Shown: positions 35,006 to 44,538, numbered from the stretch's first letter. The stretch is DNA of 59,823 bases from Rhodospirillum sp. (GCA_021741145.1 JAIOYK010000034.1:1-59823); one strand, 5' to 3'. Program-made: numbers and translations. The notes: generated by a model from the sequence alone, not told the origin.

Positions 35006-35662
35006 TTACAACAAGTGGGGAAAATACACCGAGCGGTCCGCGTCATTGATCCGCCCACCCCGCCGCTTGAATAGGGCCATCAATTTACCGTATCCAAACC
35101 GAGGGCCTCGCCGGTCCGACTGATCCACGAATCGCAGGAAAATCCGGCCTCGGTGGTTCAGGTGGTTGAGCTTCAGGTCATCGAGCAGGAAGTCCCACTC
35201 CTCCACGGCGTAGAGTTCGTTGTTCCGCTTCTCGTTGAAGCGGATGTCGATGGCGACCACCAAATCGAAGAAATGGGGAAACTCGGGCAAGACCTTACCC
35301 GCGTTGAAACGATGGGTGATCCGGTGCACCCCCAGCCAACGGCACAAAACGTCCCCCATCGGATTTTCCGGGGCGTCCAAGGCGTCCGTATGGTGGCCCA
35401 ACCACGTGGCCAGACGGGTGAAATAGCCAGCTCCCGCCCCCAGTTCCAGGATTGAGTGCCTTGGCCCCCGGTCCAGGTCCAACTGGCGGACCACTGTCCA
35501 GCAATCCTGGAAGGATGCGTCCAGGTCGAACGGATCCACCTCAGACCCGATCGAACGGTCGGCGAAGCGCTCTCCCAAACGTGCGAAGGTCCCCATGTCC
35601 AGGGTATCCCGGGCATGGGCGATGACGCCCTCGATGGTGGGACGGTCACCATATGCGGTCAT
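35006..35662 (-). CDS. SAM-dependent methyltransferase
   Basis: 218 residues. Motif I is HSILELGAGAGYFTRLATWL at about 69-88; FDLVVAIDIRFNEKRNNEL is the post-II region and RIFLRFV motif III. It resembles class I methyltransferases used in secondary or surface-sugar metabolism, without a substrate-specific block I know. It has no close partner: 112 bases separate it from the AraC-type gene's 3' end upstream, both on the minus strand. Confidence 0.75.
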   Translation of the reverse strand: MTAYGDRPTIEGVIAHARDTLDMGTFARLGERFADRSIGSEVDPFDLDASFQDCWTVVRQLDLDRGPRHSILELGAGAGYFTRLATWLGHHTDALDAPENPMGDVLCRWLGVHRITHRFNAGKVLPEFPHFFDLVVAIDIRFNEKRNNELYAVEEWDFLLDDLKLNHLNHRGRIFLRFVDQSDRRGPRFGYGKLMALFKRRGGRINDADRSVYFPHLL

Positions 35663-35774
35663 GGGCGGAACTCTCCATCGTCATCTGGCCCCTTGGTCCC
35701 AAAAGGCTCTCGGCTCCAAAGAACCCGAAACCATGGCGACATTTTGACGGAGCGTCCCGTTCGTCGCCACTTGG

Positions 35775-36689
35775 TCAAACCACGGTCTCCACGTCCCCGC
35801 TGGCCCGCTGGCGGGCGGCGTCACGACTGGGGGGCGCGCCAAACAGCCGCGCATACTCCCGGCTGAACTGGGAGGGGCTTTCATAACCCACCGCATAGGC
35901 CACATTGGCCGCTGTCCCCTTGCCCGAAACCAGCAGGCGCCGGGCCTCCTGCAGGCGGATCCGTTTCAGAAAAGCAAGTGGGCTGAGCGCGGTGGCCGCC
36001 TTGAAATGCCGATGAAAGGACGACGGGCTCATGCCCGCGACAAGGGCCAGATCGTCCATACGCGGCGTCTCGGCATAGGTCTTGCGAATTCGGTCGATGG
36101 CCCGGCTGATGCGAGCCAAATGGGTGTCTCCCAGGGCAACCCGCCGCAGGGCACCCCCCTGGACCGTGCCGAGAACCCGATAGAGGATCTCCCTCTCCAC
36201 CAGGGGGGCGAGGAGAGGGATCTCGCTGGGCCGGGACGTCAGTTCGACCAGCCGGGCGCAGGCATCGAGAAGCGGCTCCGGAGCGTCACAGACGGTCAAT
36301 CCAGGTTCCCTCCCCTCGGACGGGGTCGGGGCCACGCCCACTTTATCCTCCATCTCCAGGAGCAGGTTGGAAATCACACCCGGATCAAGGGTCAGAACCA
36401 GGGTGAGATAGGGATCCCTGGGCGAGGCATCGAGGATCGTCGAGGTCACCGGCAAGTCCATACTGGCCACCAGCATACGGCCCGGGGCCAAGTGGAAGAC
36501 CCGATCCCCCAAACTCACTTCCTTGCGTTGGCGCAACCCCAGGCACAGCAAAGGCTCGTAAATGGAAGGAGTGGGCAAGCTGGGTCCGTCGGCCCGCACC
36601 AAGGTCAACCGAGGGACGGGGGTGGGATGCCGCCCGGGGTCCGAACAGAAATCCCGCGCGATGGCCCGCATGCGGTCCAAGGGAGTCAT
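35775..36689 (-). CDS. AraC-family transcriptional regulator
   Basis: 304 residues from ATG 36689. The N-terminal AraC_N-type effector domain contains PSIYEPLLCLGLRQRKEVSL and GRMLVASMDLPVTS. The C-terminal HTH_18 domain (about 200-295) has the two helix-turn-helices MDDLALVAGMSPSSFHRHFK and AANVAYAVGYESPSQFSREY. Members of this AraC_N group often sit beside and activate oxidoreductase genes; here the aldo/keto reductase gene is divergent across 192 bases. The predicted mRNA leader can fold over its own Shine-Dalgarno, described as a separate entry. Confidence 0.9.
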   Translation of the reverse strand: MTPLDRMRAIARDFCSDPGRHPTPVPRLTLVRADGPSLPTPSIYEPLLCLGLRQRKEVSLGDRVFHLAPGRMLVASMDLPVTSTILDASPRDPYLTLVLTLDPGVISNLLLEMEDKVGVAPTPSEGREPGLTVCDAPEPLLDACARLVELTSRPSEIPLLAPLVEREILYRVLGTVQGGALRRVALGDTHLARISRAIDRIRKTYAETPRMDDLALVAGMSPSSFHRHFKAATALSPLAFLKRIRLQEARRLLVSGKGTAANVAYAVGYESPSQFSREYARLFGAPPSRDAARQRASGDVETVV

Positions 36690-36694
36690 GGATT

Positions 36695-36749
36695 GGTTTC
36701 CTTTCCAGCGTCCGTCCAGGATGGGGCCGGCGAACTGGGAAGGGAAACC
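36695..36749 (-). promoter_or_regulatory. Leader hairpin covering the AraC-type gene's ribosome binding site
   Basis: Arms 36738-36749 and 36695-36706 are complementary at 11 of 12 positions (GGTTTCCCTTCC and GGAAAGGAAACC on the minus strand) with a 31-base loop. The downstream arm contains the Shine-Dalgarno-like AAAGGA, ending five bases before the ATG. The structure would hide the ribosome binding site; the same inverted repeat could also serve as a protein operator in the divergent promoter region. Confidence 0.5.
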
Positions 36750-36881
36750 AAAAAGAACATCCTTGGCAGGATTGGGCAAGACCTTGGGTCGATCTCGCTA
36801 GGGCGCTCCCTCGCCCTTCCCCACATCGGATCCGTGAGAACCACACCCCTTTTCACACATCCAAGTTTCGAGGTTGCCTCC

Positions 36882-37919
36882 ATGCATTACAACCAACTCG
36901 GCCAAAGCGGCCTTTTCGTTTCCGAACTCTGCCTTGGCACCATGACCTTTGGCGGCGGCGAAGGCATCTGGGGAGCCATCGGCGCCCTCCAGCAGCGCGA
37001 CGCCAACGCCATGGTGAAGACCGCCCTGGACGCGGGCGTCAATTTCATCGACACCGCCAACGTTTACTCCGCGGGCCTATCGGAGCGGATCACCGGTCAG
37101 GCCCTGAAGGATCTGGGCATTCCCCGGGACGAGGTGGTGGTGGCCACCAAGGTCCTGGGTCCCATGGGCACCGGCCCCAACGCCCGGGGCGCCGGACGGG
37201 GGCATATCATGGACCAGGTGGACGCCAGCCTGACCCGCCTGGGACTGGATTACATCGATCTCTACCAGATCCACGGCTTCGACAACGCCACCTCCATCGA
37301 GGAAACCCTCACCGCCCTGACCGATTTGGTCCGGTCTGGCAAGGTCCGGTACATCGGTCTGTCCAACTGGGCGGCCTGGCGGATCATGAAGGGAATCGGC
37401 ATCACCCAGGCCCGGGGCCTCGCGCCCATTGCCTCCCTCCAGGCCTATTACAGCCTCGCCGGGCGAGAATTGGAGCGGGAGGTTGTCCCCCTGCTGACCA
37501 GCGAAGGACTGGGCCTGATGGTCTGGTCCCCCCTGGCCGGTGGCTTCCTGTCGGGCAAATACACCCGGGAGACCGACGGCGCGGTGGAAGGTCGCCGCGC
37601 CCGCTTCGATTTCCCACCGGTGGACAAGGAGCGGACCTATGACGTGGTGGACGTGCTCGCGGCCATCGCCAAGGACCGTGGGGTGAGCCTGGCCGCCGTC
37701 GCCCTGGGTTGGTTGCTCCACCAACCCGCGGTCAGCAGTGTCATCATCGGCGCCACGCGGCCCGAACAGTTGACCGATAACCTCACGGCCAGCGCCCTGA
37801 CCCTGACCGCCGGGGAATTGGAGCGGATCGGAGCCGCCAGCGCGCTCAAGCCCGAATACCCGGGCTGGATGCTGGAGCGGCAAGGGGAATACCGCCAGGG
37901 TCAGTCCCGGGTCCGCTAA
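36882..37919 (+). CDS. Aldo/keto reductase
   Basis: 345 residues from ATG 36882. (beta/alpha)8 NADPH-dependent oxidoreductase: FIDTANVYSAGLSE gives the catalytic Asp and Tyr, VVATKVLGP the Lys and DLYQIHGFD the His. GLSNWAAWRIMKG and SVIIGATRPEQLTDNL are the cofactor-binding end. It resembles the AKR subgroup that reduces aldehydes or ketones with no fixed physiological substrate. Divergent from the AraC regulator, which probably controls it. Followed by a strong stem-loop shared with murA. Confidence 0.92.
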   Translation: MHYNQLGQSGLFVSELCLGTMTFGGGEGIWGAIGALQQRDANAMVKTALDAGVNFIDTANVYSAGLSERITGQALKDLGIPRDEVVVATKVLGPMGTGPNARGAGRGHIMDQVDASLTRLGLDYIDLYQIHGFDNATSIEETLTALTDLVRSGKVRYIGLSNWAAWRIMKGIGITQARGLAPIASLQAYYSLAGRELEREVVPLLTSEGLGLMVWSPLAGGFLSGKYTRETDGAVEGRRARFDFPPVDKERTYDVVDVLAAIAKDRGVSLAAVALGWLLHQPAVSSVIIGATRPEQLTDNLTASALTLTAGELERIGAASALKPEYPGWMLERQGEYRQGQSRVR

Positions 37920-37936
37920 AAAGGCCCCGCTAAACA

Positions 37937-37974
37937 TGAAACGGGCCGGGAGGTTCTCCCCCCGGCCCGTTTCA
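37937..37974. terminator. Stem-loop between convergent akr and murA genes
   Basis: Perfect 14-bp inverted repeat TGAAACGGGCCGGG / CCCGGCCCGTTTCA with a ten-base loop, placed 17 bases after the aldo/keto reductase stop and 22 bases beyond the murA stop on the other strand. The A-rich and T-rich outer ends of the stem fit a bidirectional terminator, although a clean U-run is missing on both strands. Confidence 0.7.
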
Positions 37975-37996
37975 ACACGCCGACATCCACCCCGGC

Positions 37997-39274
37997 TCAC
38001 GCCCTCAGGCGTTCGATGGTGGCGCCACAGGCGGCGAGTTTATCTTCCACCCGTTCATAGCCGCGATCCAGATGGTAGACGCGGTTGATGATGGTTTCCC
38101 CTTCCGCGGCCAGCCCCGCGATGGCCAGACAGACCGAGGCCCGCAGGTCCGTCGCCATGACCTGGGCACCGGATAGACGCGCCTTGCCGCGCACGATGGC
38201 CGACCCCCCATGGATGTTGATATCGGCCCCCATGCGGCTGAGTTCGGGCACATGCATGAAGCGGTTCTCGAAAATGCTCTCGGTGATCATGCTCGCGCCC
38301 GAGGCGGTGCTCATCAGGGCCATCCATTGGGCCTGCATGTCCGTGGGGAAGCCTGGGAAGGGCTCGGTCATGACATCGACGCCACGCACGTCGCCGCGCG
38401 TGGCGTCGACCAGCAGTCCGTCCGTCCCGTCTTCGACAACCACGCCCGCTTGGCGCATGTGGTCCACCAGGGCCTCGGTCAGATTCAGGCGCGTGCCCGT
38501 CAGGGTCAACCGCCCCCGGGTGGCCGCGGCGGCCAGGGCGTAAGTGCCCGTCTCGATGCGGTCCGGAACCACGGAATGGGTGACCCCACCCAGGCTGTCC
38601 ACGCCATCCACGGTCAGGGTGCCGGTGCCAATCCCCTTGATCCGCGCGCCCATCGCCGTCAGACAGGTGGCCAAATCGGTGATCTCCGGCTCGCGGGCGG
38701 CGTTCTCGATGACCGTCCGCCCTTCCGCCAGGGTCGCGGCCATCAAGGTGTTTTCCGTCCCTCCCACGGTCACCTTGGGGAAGTTCACATGGGCGCCCTT
38801 CAAACGGCCGTCTACCCGGGCGTTGATATAGCCTTCCTGCAACTCGATAACCGCGCCCAAGGCTTCCAGAGCCTTGAGATGCAAATCCACGGGTCGGGTG
38901 CCAATGGCGCAGCCCCCAGGCAGGGAGACCCGCGCCTGACCGTGGCGGGCCAACAGGGGACCCAGCACCAGGACCGAGGCGCGCATCTTGCGCACCAGAT
39001 CATAGGGAGCGGTCGTCTCCTTCAGGCCCGAGGCATCCAGCTCCAGGATCCGTCCCTCGGCGCTATCGGCACCGTTCAAATGGACATGAACCCCCAGATG
39101 CTCCAGGAGCCCCCCCATGGTCCGGATGTCGGCCAAATCGGGGATGTTGGTCAGGGTCACGACCCGGTCGGTGAGCAGACAGACGGGCATGAGGGTCAAG
39201 GCGGCGTTCTTGGCGCCCCCGATACGAATCGTGCCCTCAAGCGGGGCGCCGCCGACAATGCGGATCCTATCCAT
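37997..39274 (-). CDS. murA: UDP-N-acetylglucosamine 1-carboxyvinyltransferase
   Basis: 425 residues from ATG 39274 ([20 protein letters not shown]). Catalyses transfer of enolpyruvate from PEP to UDP-GlcNAc, the first committed step of peptidoglycan synthesis in the cytosol. [18 protein letters not shown] around residue 118 carries the active-site Cys that fosfomycin alkylates, and [15 protein letters not shown] and MQAQWMALM are conserved. Length and both inverse alpha/beta halves are complete. A TTG eight codons upstream is possible but lies outside conserved sequence. It is monocistronic here. Confidence 0.97.
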   Translation of the reverse strand: MDRIRIVGGAPLEGTIRIGGAKNAALTLMPVCLLTDRVVTLTNIPDLADIRTMGGLLEHLGVHVHLNGADSAEGRILELDASGLKETTAPYDLVRKMRASVLVLGPLLARHGQARVSLPGGCAIGTRPVDLHLKALEALGAVIELQEGYINARVDGRLKGAHVNFPKVTVGGTENTLMAATLAEGRTVIENAAREPEITDLATCLTAMGARIKGIGTGTLTVDGVDSLGGVTHSVVPDRIETGTYALAAAATRGRLTLTGTRLNLTEALVDHMRQAGVVVEDGTDGLLVDATRGDVRGVDVMTEPFPGFPTDMQAQWMALMSTASGASMITESIFENRFMHVPELSRMGADINIHGGSAIVRGKARLSGAQVMATDLRASVCLAIAGLAAEGETIINRVYHLDRGYERVEDKLAACGATIERLRA

Positions 39275-39786
39275 GACGCGTGTACGGACCTTAACCAAGG
39301 GTTGGAACGGAGAGAAGGCCCGAGCTCAAGGCTCCGGTGATCCCGCCGCTCGACAGTTCAATCCAGACCCCGCGAACCGCGTCGAACGGGTTCCAATCGG
39401 GCGGGGCCGGTCTGGGGGAGAGGGGAAGCGAAAGCAAACCCCTTGCTTGGCGGGGTATCCGACAGGGCGCACCAGGAAAACGGCGCCAATGGGGCGGAAG
39501 ATTCGCGAAGGACCCAGACTCTGGCTTCGTACCGCATCCCCCTCGGTCGCGCAAGACCTCTAACCGGGCCATGGTCCATGACATCTTACCAATCAGTTAC
39601 ATCCTATTTGATGCAAGACGCCTCTTGCATTCAAAAGATATGGTGTCAATATCGCGATAATGAGAATGGGTCGCCTTAAGAATCCATCCGAGAATACATG
39701 CTCTTTTTGTGGAAAAGCTATCCGAATAAGCGACTCTCGCATGCGTGGAATAGACAGAGAGATTCCCAAAAAAGGGATATCCACGA
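39275..39786. other. Gap between divergent murA and the histidine kinase gene
   Basis: 512 bases, GC-rich near murA and AT-rich in the last 200. No plausible gene. It holds the promoters of both flanking genes, a 20-base inverted repeat at 39611-39630 (separate entry) and a 10-base palindrome TATCGCGATA at 39650-39659. Confidence 0.5.
39611..39630. promoter_or_regulatory. Operator-like inverted repeat upstream of the histidine kinase operon
   Basis: ATGCAAGA, CGCC, TCTTGCAT: perfect 8-bp arms with a four-base spacer, 157 bases before the kinase ATG in an AT-rich stretch. Size and spacing fit a dimeric DNA-binding protein. The palindrome TATCGCGATA starts 20 bases further on. Confidence 0.45.
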
Positions 39787-41628
39787 ATGGATCACATTGC
39801 CTATCAGAACCGCGTCCAGACCTGGGCCTTTCCGACGATCTGCCTGGGCCTTCTCACGGTCGTTGGTACCGCGTACTTTCTGGTTACCCTATTCGACCAG
39901 ACGGTGGAGGAACGGGCAACCACGGAGCGGGTCCAGGCCGATGGGCGCAGCACCCTGGCACAGATCGGCGCGGCGATGGAAGAGTATGCGCGCCTGATGA
40001 TGATAACGGCCAATAGCCCGGTGCTGACCGAAGGGAGCGAAGACAAGGTCGCGCGGCTGTTGCTCACCATCGCCAAGTCAGATCAACGCATTGATCAACT
40101 GCGTCTCCTTTCTCCCAACGGCATGGAAGTGGTCCGGATCAACGATGCTCCGGACTCTCCCATCAAAGTGCCTCGGGACAATTTGCAGGATAAAAGTGAT
40201 CGTCCCTATTTTAAGGCAACCGTGACCGACCCGAAGGGCACTCTTCGGATTAGCCCCCTCGACCTGAATATCGAGTTCGGGAAAGTGGAATACCCCCTGA
40301 CCCCCACCATTCGCCTGTCCACGCCCATCTTCTGGGAAAATGGTCGGATCCGGGGTGTGCTGGTCCTGAATATCAACGCGGGAAGCATGGTTGGCCAGGT
40401 CCAACGCAAGACCCAGATGGAAGGAGAATGGACCCTGATCCACGTCGGAGGCAGCCACTGGGTCCTCCCTGACAAAACTGGAGAGCGGGGGTGGGTCCTG
40501 ACCGACACCGATCAGGCCCGCGCCCGCTATCCCGAAGTGGTCGCCCGGATGAACCGCGTCCATCAAGGCTCCTTCCAGGAGCAGGGAATTCTGTGGTTCC
40601 ATGGAACCCAGGATTTGGAAACAGAGTTGCCCCGCGATCGCTTGATTTCCGACGTTCGGGGGTTTCCCATCATCCATGTTTTCGTCGGCGCCCAACGCCC
40701 GTTCCTGGCCGCGCTCTTGGCGAATCGCCTTCCCGTCGCCGCCCTCGCCGCGGCCCTCTCCCTGGCCGTGGCCTGGGCCTGGAGCCGCGCCCTGATCGGC
40801 CAGGCCCGAGCCCGGCGCGCCCGCGCGCAAGCCTACAAACGTCTGGTCCAATCGGAAAAGCTGGCGGGTCTCGGGGGGATGGTGGCGGGAATCGCCCACG
40901 AGCTGAATACCCCCATCGGCAACGCCTTAACCATCGCCAGCACCATTCAGGATCGGGCGCTGGAGGCCCAGGCCCACCCGGCCGCCCTGGACCTACCGGA
41001 TTTCCTGGATGACATGTCCCAGGGGAGCACCGCGCTCTTGAGAAGCCTGGACCGGGCCCGCACCCTGATCCGCCGGTTCAAGGACGTCGCGGTGGACCGG
41101 ACCGCGGAACGGCGCCGCCCTTTTGCCCTCGACCCCTTCCTGGAAGACCTGCTCGCCACGATGCGACCGCGTTTCAGGACCAGCCCGATAACCCTGACGC
41201 TGGAGGCGAACAGCAAAGCGACCATGGACAGCTATCCCGGCGCCCTTGGACAGGTGGTGATGAACTTGATCGACAATGCCCAAACCCACGGTTTCCCCGA
41301 GGGCGCGGCGGGAGAAATCCGCGTCACCGCCACCCTGGCAACCCCGGACAAGGTTCGCCTCATATGCGCGGACTCCGGCCAGGGCATCGAGAAGCGGAAC
41401 CTGCCTCGCCTATTCGAACCCTTTTTCACAACGCGCCCATCCCTGGGTGGCGGTGGCCTTGGCCTGGCCATCACCCATGGAATCGTGGTGGATCTGCTCG
41501 GTGGCGAAATCATGGTGACCAGCAGTCCTGGGAAGGGTACCGCGTTCATCATTGATCTGCCCTGGCATGCCCCTGAAAAATCCCCCCCATCCGAGAAGGA
41601 GCAGGACCGTGCCGTCGGATCCCAATAG
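39787..41628 (+). CDS. Membrane sensor histidine kinase
   Basis: 613 residues. TM1 about 13-35, a periplasmic sensor of some 270 residues with a Cache-like pattern (QLRLLSPNGMEVVRIND, KSDRPYFKATVTDPKGTLRI), TM2 about 315-337. The dimerisation box MVAGIAHELNTPIGNAL near residue 370 has the phosphorylated His; the catalytic domain has VVMNLIDNAQTHG (N box), CADSGQGIEKRNL (G1), FEPFFTTRPSLGGGGLGL (F and G2). It autophosphorylates and should signal to the response regulator encoded next, whose start lies 20 bases inside this gene's end. The AAAGGG-containing leader precedes the ATG. Confidence 0.92.
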   Translation: MDHIAYQNRVQTWAFPTICLGLLTVVGTAYFLVTLFDQTVEERATTERVQADGRSTLAQIGAAMEEYARLMMITANSPVLTEGSEDKVARLLLTIAKSDQRIDQLRLLSPNGMEVVRINDAPDSPIKVPRDNLQDKSDRPYFKATVTDPKGTLRISPLDLNIEFGKVEYPLTPTIRLSTPIFWENGRIRGVLVLNINAGSMVGQVQRKTQMEGEWTLIHVGGSHWVLPDKTGERGWVLTDTDQARARYPEVVARMNRVHQGSFQEQGILWFHGTQDLETELPRDRLISDVRGFPIIHVFVGAQRPFLAALLANRLPVAALAAALSLAVAWAWSRALIGQARARRARAQAYKRLVQSEKLAGLGGMVAGIAHELNTPIGNALTIASTIQDRALEAQAHPAALDLPDFLDDMSQGSTALLRSLDRARTLIRRFKDVAVDRTAERRRPFALDPFLEDLLATMRPRFRTSPITLTLEANSKATMDSYPGALGQVVMNLIDNAQTHGFPEGAAGEIRVTATLATPDKVRLICADSGQGIEKRNLPRLFEPFFTTRPSLGGGGLGLAITHGIVVDLLGGEIMVTSSPGKGTAFIIDLPWHAPEKSPPSEKEQDRAVGSQ

Positions 41629-43855
41629 CGGAATGCTCAAGGATCTCTTCCATACCCCCGTCCCCCAACGGACCGATGTGTGGCACATCCTTATCGTCGA
41701 CGACGAACCCGAGGTGTTCGAGGCGACCCGCTTCGCCCTGAAGGGGGTTCGTATCCTTGATCGTCCAATCACCCTCCACCAAGCCGAGTCCGCCACAGCC
41801 GCGGAAGAGTTTCTAACCAACCACCCGGACACCGCCGTGGCGCTGATCGACGTGGTGATGGAAACGAACGACGCGGGTCTTCGCCTCGTCTCCAACCTAC
41901 GGAAGCAGGGGCAACGGGATCTGCGCCTGATCCTGCGCACGGGGCAACCGGGATATGCCCCGGAACTGACGGTCATCTCGGACTACGAGATCAATGATTA
42001 TATGTGCAAGGACGACCTGACCCGCACCCGGCTGATCAGCCTGCTGACCACGGCCCTGCGGGATTACACCCAGATCCGCCAACTCAACGAATATCGCAAG
42101 GGCTTGGAGTTGGTCATCAATTCCACCCAGGACCTTTTGAACAGAAAAGGACTGAACGCACTCGCCGAGGGCATCCTGACCCAACTTGCGGCCCTTTTGG
42201 ACCTGCCGGCCCAAGGGATCGTCTGCGCCGCGTCGATGACCGCCGGGGCGAAAGATCAGAGCAGTTTCGTGGTCCTTTCTGGATTGGGAGCCTATGCCAA
42301 GGACACGGGCCGTCCTTTGGTCATGCTCGATCAATTCGAGGAGCGCCTGGCTTCGGCCTTCACCACGGCCCGGGAATTGGGGGAACCCGTCCCCCTGGAA
42401 GATGGCCTGGCGGCGGTTTTTGATAACCCCGGTGGGCGGGCCTATTTCGTGTTCGTGGAAGGCAGGGGTAAGACACCGTCACCCATGGGCACGCATTTGT
42501 TGCGCCTGTTCACGGCCAATATCGCCCTTTGTTTTGAAAATCTGGACATGGTCGATCAACTCAACGACTTGGCCTTCACGGATTCCAGTCTACAAATCCC
42601 CAACCGCAACGCGCTTGCCCGCCGTGTCGACCAGATGACGGGTTCGGAGGGGCTCACCCGCTTGGTGATTTTCTCCTTGGACACGGTCATGGACATCACC
42701 AGTGTCTTTGGCACCAAGACGGCGATCTTTGCTTTCCTGGCCTACCGGGACGCCGTGTTGGAGCGTTTGCCGGAAGTCACCTTCATCTGCCGCTTCAGTG
42801 ACCGGACCTTGCTCGCCCTTGGGGACCCAGTGGATCTCCCCGCCGAGGCCATTTCCGATCTGCGCATGCCGTCCGTGCCCGTGGAGGGGATGTCCATCAT
42901 CCTGCCCGCCACCATTTCCATTCTGGACCTGGACCTTGGGTCCCTGGACGCGGAGGAGGTCATCCGCAATATCATCACCGCGGATCTGGCCGCGCCCGAG
43001 CGCCACGACCCGGATGGTCTGCACCGCTTCGATCCCGCGGCCAAGGCCGCCCTCGAGAAACGGCTCCACCTGCTATTCGCCCTTCGGGACGCCCTGGAGG
43101 AAGAGAAGGGTATCGAGGCCCACTTCCAGGCGAAGGTCGAAATGACCACGGGACGGATCGTCGGGGCGGAGGCCCTGTGTCGCTGGACCCTGGATGGCAC
43201 CCCCATTTCACCGGGAACCTTCATCCCCCTGGCGGAAACCAGTGGGCTATCCCGACCACTCACCCAGGTTATCCTGCGCCAAGTCGCCACCTTCGCCCGG
43301 AGTCGTCGGGACAAGGGCCTGCCTTTCCTGCGCGTCGCGATCAATCTGTCTCTTGTGGATTTGGGGAGCCGGGATTTCATCGATCAATTGCTGCGGTGGA
43401 CCCAAGATCTGCGGTTGTCTCCAGACACCCTGTCCTTTGAAGTCACCGAAAGTGAAATCATGCGCCATCCGGACCAAACCCTGGCGGACCTTGCCCGCAT
43501 TCGGGCGGCCGGGTTCCGGCTGGCCATCGACGATTTCGGAACGGGCCATTCCTCTCTCAGCCGCATCGACCGCATGCCCATCACGACCGTCAAGATCGAC
43601 AGGGCCTTCGTCACGCCCTTGACGGTGGACAATTGCCATGGCGGCATCGCCGCGGTGACCATGGCCATGGCCCGGAACCTGGATTTGTCCGTCGTGGCGG
43701 AAGGCGTGGAAACCCTTGCCCAACACGAGGCCCTGCTCGCCCTGGGTTGCGATGTCGGCCAAGGGTTCCTGTATGCCCGTCCCCTGAACCAGGTGGATTT
43801 CGAGACCCTTCTGGACCGGGGATCCATCCTCTTTCCGCCTCCGACTCCGCCTTAA
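41609..43855 (+). CDS. Response regulator with REC, DUF3369 and EAL (c-di-GMP phosphodiesterase) domains
   Basis: 748 residues from GTG 41609, with AAGGAG upstream; overlaps the kinase gene by 20 bases. REC domain about 25-150 (ILIVDDEPEVFEATRF; phospho-acceptor Asp in VALIDVVMETNDAG). DUF3369 follows (TQIRQLNEYRKGLELVINS, about 155-320), a domain almost always found between REC and output modules. A GGDEF-like segment (about 330-455) has lost the GGDEF motif (RFSDRTLLAL). The EAL domain (about 480-735) retains catalytic residues: GAEALCRW, INLSLVDLGS, FEVTESEI, AIDDFGTGHSSLSR, VKIDRAFV, VVAEGVET and GCDVGQGFLYARPL. So cyclic-di-GMP hydrolysis controlled by phosphorylation is predicted, linking a periplasmic signal to motility or adhesion. 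Confidence 0.93.
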   Translation: MPSDPNSGMLKDLFHTPVPQRTDVWHILIVDDEPEVFEATRFALKGVRILDRPITLHQAESATAAEEFLTNHPDTAVALIDVVMETNDAGLRLVSNLRKQGQRDLRLILRTGQPGYAPELTVISDYEINDYMCKDDLTRTRLISLLTTALRDYTQIRQLNEYRKGLELVINSTQDLLNRKGLNALAEGILTQLAALLDLPAQGIVCAASMTAGAKDQSSFVVLSGLGAYAKDTGRPLVMLDQFEERLASAFTTARELGEPVPLEDGLAAVFDNPGGRAYFVFVEGRGKTPSPMGTHLLRLFTANIALCFENLDMVDQLNDLAFTDSSLQIPNRNALARRVDQMTGSEGLTRLVIFSLDTVMDITSVFGTKTAIFAFLAYRDAVLERLPEVTFICRFSDRTLLALGDPVDLPAEAISDLRMPSVPVEGMSIILPATISILDLDLGSLDAEEVIRNIITADLAAPERHDPDGLHRFDPAAKAALEKRLHLLFALRDALEEEKGIEAHFQAKVEMTTGRIVGAEALCRWTLDGTPISPGTFIPLAETSGLSRPLTQVILRQVATFARSRRDKGLPFLRVAINLSLVDLGSRDFIDQLLRWTQDLRLSPDTLSFEVTESEIMRHPDQTLADLARIRAAGFRLAIDDFGTGHSSLSRIDRMPITTVKIDRAFVTPLTVDNCHGGIAAVTMAMARNLDLSVVAEGVETLAQHEALLALGCDVGQGFLYARPLNQVDFETLLDRGSILFPPPTPP

Positions 43856-43884
43856 ATTGGAGTGTCCCGGTGGGACAACACACA

Positions 43885-43923
43885 AAACCCCGCTTGCCAA
43901 AAGGCAGGCGAGGTTTGTTGTTT
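43885..43923 (+). terminator. Terminator-like hairpin after the EAL response regulator
   Basis: AAACC, CGC and TGCC on the left pair with GGCA, GCG and GGTTT on the right, with two single mismatches and an AAAA loop, then GTTGTTT. It lies between the stops of two convergent genes (43855 and 43996) and could serve both. Confidence 0.7.
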
Positions 43924-43995
43924 AAAGCGGAAACAAACATCCAAAGGAGTGCATGGGGAGGGAAGACTTGCCCCCCGCGCCGCCCGCTACCGGCA

Positions 43996-44538
43996 TCAGG
44001 CTTCCAGCTTGACAGTCCGGCGTGGCTCGCCTGGAGCGGTCCGGTTGCCTTCCGTGGCACCGCCGCGCTGGGAATCGGGTGATGGAGGCGGCACCTGGGT
44101 CTGGCTCACCGCCGCGGCGGTCACCGTTCCACTGGCGGAAGTCGTTTCATCGCCGATCCCATCGCCATCTCCGGCCTCCTGGACGCGGGCAGCCTCATAC
44201 TGGCTCGCGGTCCGATCCGTCTCGACCTGAGTCGCCTCGGCATCCTGGTTCCGCCGATAAGCCTCCATTTGGCTTTTGCTCGGCACCTGAAACTCCACGG
44301 CGCCGTTCCCGTAGGAATATTTGGCAACGTTGACATACATTTCCGGATCAAGAACGGTCCGGGGGTTGATTTGGGACTGCCTAGGGCTTTCCTGCCCAAA
44401 GCCGCCCGAACTCGACCCACTCACAGCGCTGACGGATGACTCCGTTTTCACCACTTCGTCGGGCCGACCCGTCGAAGAAGCGTAGGCTTGAGAGGCGGCG
44501 ACACTCGCGCCGAGTCCGATTTCTTGTCGAGAGTCCAT
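43996..44538 (-). CDS. Hydrophilic protein of unknown function, Gln/Ser/Thr-rich
   Basis: 180 residues from ATG 44538, which has GGAGGGCAGGA upstream; a start 42 bases further out has no ribosome binding site. No signal peptide, membrane helix or known domain. The middle block NVAKYSYGNGAVEFQVPSKS looks ordered; both ends are low-complexity, with SSSGG, Thr/Ala runs and PPPSPDSQRGG near the C-terminus. It is monocistronic between a convergent terminator and the tRNA-Thr gene. Similar short proteins with a conserved core are widespread hypotheticals in Rhodospirillales; function is unknown. Confidence 0.65.
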   Translation of the reverse strand: MDSRQEIGLGASVAASQAYASSTGRPDEVVKTESSVSAVSGSSSGGFGQESPRQSQINPRTVLDPEMYVNVAKYSYGNGAVEFQVPSKSQMEAYRRNQDAEATQVETDRTASQYEAARVQEAGDGDGIGDETTSASGTVTAAAVSQTQVPPPSPDSQRGGATEGNRTAPGEPRRTVKLEA

